A stretch of 64,000 nt of DNA from Yarrowia lipolytica (taxonomy: Eukaryota > Ascomycota > Dipodascomycetes > Dipodascales). A program made the translations under genes and the position numbers. Position 1 is the stretch's first letter. Each line of letters starts with the position of its first letter. The notes below the pieces were generated by a model. That model worked only from the letters and a program-made list of their open reading frames with translations. It was not told where the DNA came from and ran no database searches. This document shows positions 62,250-64,000 of this stretch, piece after piece. The stretch covers positions 2,666,001 to 2,730,000 of the forward strand of contig NC_090774.1 of the NCBI RefSeq assembly GCF_001761485.1, in the 5' to 3' direction.

Positions 62250-63935
62250 GGTGGTAATGTGGGTGTTGTGTGGAGATGACGACACCTCGAGCGGTGTATA
62301 TGGCGTTAGTTTTAGGGTTAGGGGTGTTACCAATGCGGCAACTAAGTGTGCATGCGTGCCGAGGTCCCATCACAATAGTGGCCCTTGTTGGAACCCAATC
62401 AATGCTGGGGGTTTTTGTTGAGACGAGCAAACGGACCTTTTTGTGGTAGCTGGGCGGCGCAAAGGGGGGTTTATTGTGTAATGTGAGCTGATCTGGAGTG
62501 AAAACTGGTCCCATTTAGTCCATTATACAGCTCTGTGAGCAACCAGAAAACAATGTGTTCTGACCCCAACGCTGTCTAGACGGGATCCAAGTGCATGATT
62601 AGCGCAATTAAGGGTGAAAAAGGAGATGAGATGGAGGGGAGAAGACGTACGATTGTTGTTGTTGTTGTTCGGTATTGATTGTTGTTGGATTTAGTTTACA
62701 GATTGTACTGCAACTTGTAGGAGTACGTACATGCTGTGGTTGGACTCTTGACCTCAAACTAAATACGTACATACTTCTAACTAGATAGTCAACCAAGGAA
62801 CAACACGAGAGTAGAGCTCCAGTATATAGTTTAATGACGATGCTGTTCATATTAAAATAAAAAATGTGGAACTTCTGGAGAAGAACTGTGGTTATTACAC
62901 CTCGGTATTCGGCCTCAGTTCATTATCGATGCTGATATACTTCCATTACGCTTTGATGAATGGCACCATATGACCATTATTATACAAGTGAACTGATGGT
63001 GCCTGAGGTCTATGCATTACTCGGAGCAGCAATCAAGATGATGATAGTTGTGCGGGTAGGACCTTGGAACAAGTGGTACAGTAGCAATGATGATGAAGAG
63101 GAAGCAAGAAGATGCTATTTGGCAGAAAAACCAATTACGTAAAGTTGGCGGTTCTTTCAATACGCTAGCGTGAGCGGCGTGAGCGGCGTGCTGCGTCTCA
63201 ACAGGTTGATCTACAATATAATCGCCATTATCTTACATGTAGGATGCGCAGGCCTGATATCGTTGGGTATCACTTAGGACCGGTTGGGGCGATATGGTCT
63301 TAGTCAGCATATTACACGAGTAATGGCACTTTTGCTCTCACTTATCGCCGTTACTGGCATTTTGCTCGACTTTGCTACCTGTGGTCATCATTACTAAGCC
63401 ATATCGAAGAGGTCTGAACGTCAAGATCAAGCAAGGTCAAACAAAGACCAGGTCAAAGGTCAAGGTCAACATGACATAACCCTCGACTAGTGTCAGCTCT
63501 TTGTCACGCCGACAAAGGCAAAAGCGGGAGTCTCACCAGTGCCGTTTCTCCCCACCACATTGGAAGTTTCAGTGTACCAGTACGTACTTGGTGATGTTCG
63601 TGGATTAAGGGGAGATCGTATGCAGGAGGCGAGTGGACAACTAAAAGCTGAACAGGAGAAATTTATGTGACTATGGGGTGTTCATTTGGGTGGTCGGTGG
63701 TACTTGGTAAGTACGTGCTTGTACTTGTACAAGTACTTGTATTTTATTTTATTTCATCTTGTGCGTTCGTTCATTTTCGAGGCCACCAGTCTATCTTATA
63801 CCTACCCTACTTATTCTATATATACAGTCCAAACTGTCGCTATAAACAGCCAAAATAAACATCACACACCACCAGATCCCTTAACTGACCACACCGACAG
63901 CCACCAATATCCCCAATACGACCCTGTTTTCGTCC
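62250..63935. promoter_or_regulatory. Divergent region ACB1 / right-edge gene
   Basis: 1.7 kb. Near ACB1: TTAGGGTTAGGGG at 62312-62324. In the middle: a gttgttgttgttg tract near 62653 and a twofold gtgagcggc repeat near 63171-63188. At 63434-63469: four direct AGGTCAA copies. At 63721-63736: the perfect palindrome GTACTTGTACAAGTAC, then a tctatatatacag TATA-like segment near 63814-63826 and a CACACACCACC leader before the ATG at 63936. No gene seen. Confidence 0.6.
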
Positions 63936-64000
63936 ATGAAAATTCTCCCCCAAGCCCACACCCAGTTTGCCGGCAAAACAGACGTGGTACAACATTTACT
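63936..64000 (+). CDS. Start of a gene leaving the right edge
   Basis: An ATG at 63936 opens a frame that is unbroken to the window end (21 codons, MKILPQAHTQFAGKTDVVQH). Support comes from position: a TATA-like element about 115 bases upstream and an A/C-rich leader like those of ZWF1 and the cyclophilin. The peptide is too short to identify. Confidence 0.45.
   Translation, partial: MKILPQAHTQFAGKTDVVQHL

Noticed and set aside
1-64000. 5S rRNA genes, further tRNAs, CRISPR arrays, LTR or DNA transposons
   Set aside because: I looked for B-box words (GGTTCGA and reverse), 5S internal-control words, paired terminal repeats and regularly spaced repeats. Apart from the tRNA-Arg and the features listed, nothing fitted. 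A database search could still reveal decayed remnants.

Overview
This looks like a nuclear chromosome segment from the yeast Yarrowia lipolytica or a very close relative. The evidence is the intron style: donors are nearly always GTGAGT, the CTAAC or CTGAC branch site sits within a few bases of the AG, and introns cluster at gene 5' ends. Protein coding is compact in GCC/AAG/GAG-rich codons. The glucose-6-phosphate dehydrogenase gene has a 440-base intron after codon 28, as I remember for Y. lipolytica ZWF1 on chromosome E. The species call rests on memory and pattern, not a search.

Layout. 1-2805: a cell-wall adhesin running off the left edge, with a 90-bp tandem repeat stalk. 2806-8265: 5.4 kb with no convincing gene. 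8-26 kb: RIF1, a DCG1-type racemase, ZWF1, the resolvase YEN1/GEN1, tRNA-Arg(CCU), the H3K79 methyltransferase DOT1, ATG16, mitochondrial release factor MRF1 and a small Snapin-like gene that only appears after splicing. 27-42.8 kb: OSH3-type oxysterol-binding protein, SLC35F-type transporter, SUN-domain protein, Ark/Prk kinase, OCA1, TRS33 and STE14. 43-52 kb: RPD3, HUT1, FRS1, RHO1 and an unrecognised secreted protein. 52.7-62.3 kb: SCO1, SEC4, complex I subunit NUFM, MEH1/EGO1, TAF9, an ER cyclophilin ending in KDEL, a PFA3-like palmitoyltransferase and ACB1. A further gene seems to start at 63936 and leave the right edge.

This is mostly ordinary euchromatic housekeeping sequence; genes are monocistronic on both strands and no operon logic applies. 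No intact transposon, virus-like element, CRISPR array or rRNA gene was recognised. Nine genes have introns that I could place to the base, and two more (RIF1 5' end, ATG16 3' end) have probable extra introns.

The most interesting signal is at 59630-59812. The cyclophilin reading frame ends KDEL-UGA-CUA, a context known to favour stop-codon readthrough. The same frame then stays open for 59 codons in native codon style and encodes an N-glycosylation sequon, a membrane segment and a basic tail. This suggests one gene that makes both a soluble ER-lumenal and a membrane-anchored cyclophilin. Other points are a perfect 13-bp spaced triple CACGTG array before RIF1, a DHYC rather than DHHC palmitoyltransferase, and intergenic GTAC/ACTTGTAC palindromes.
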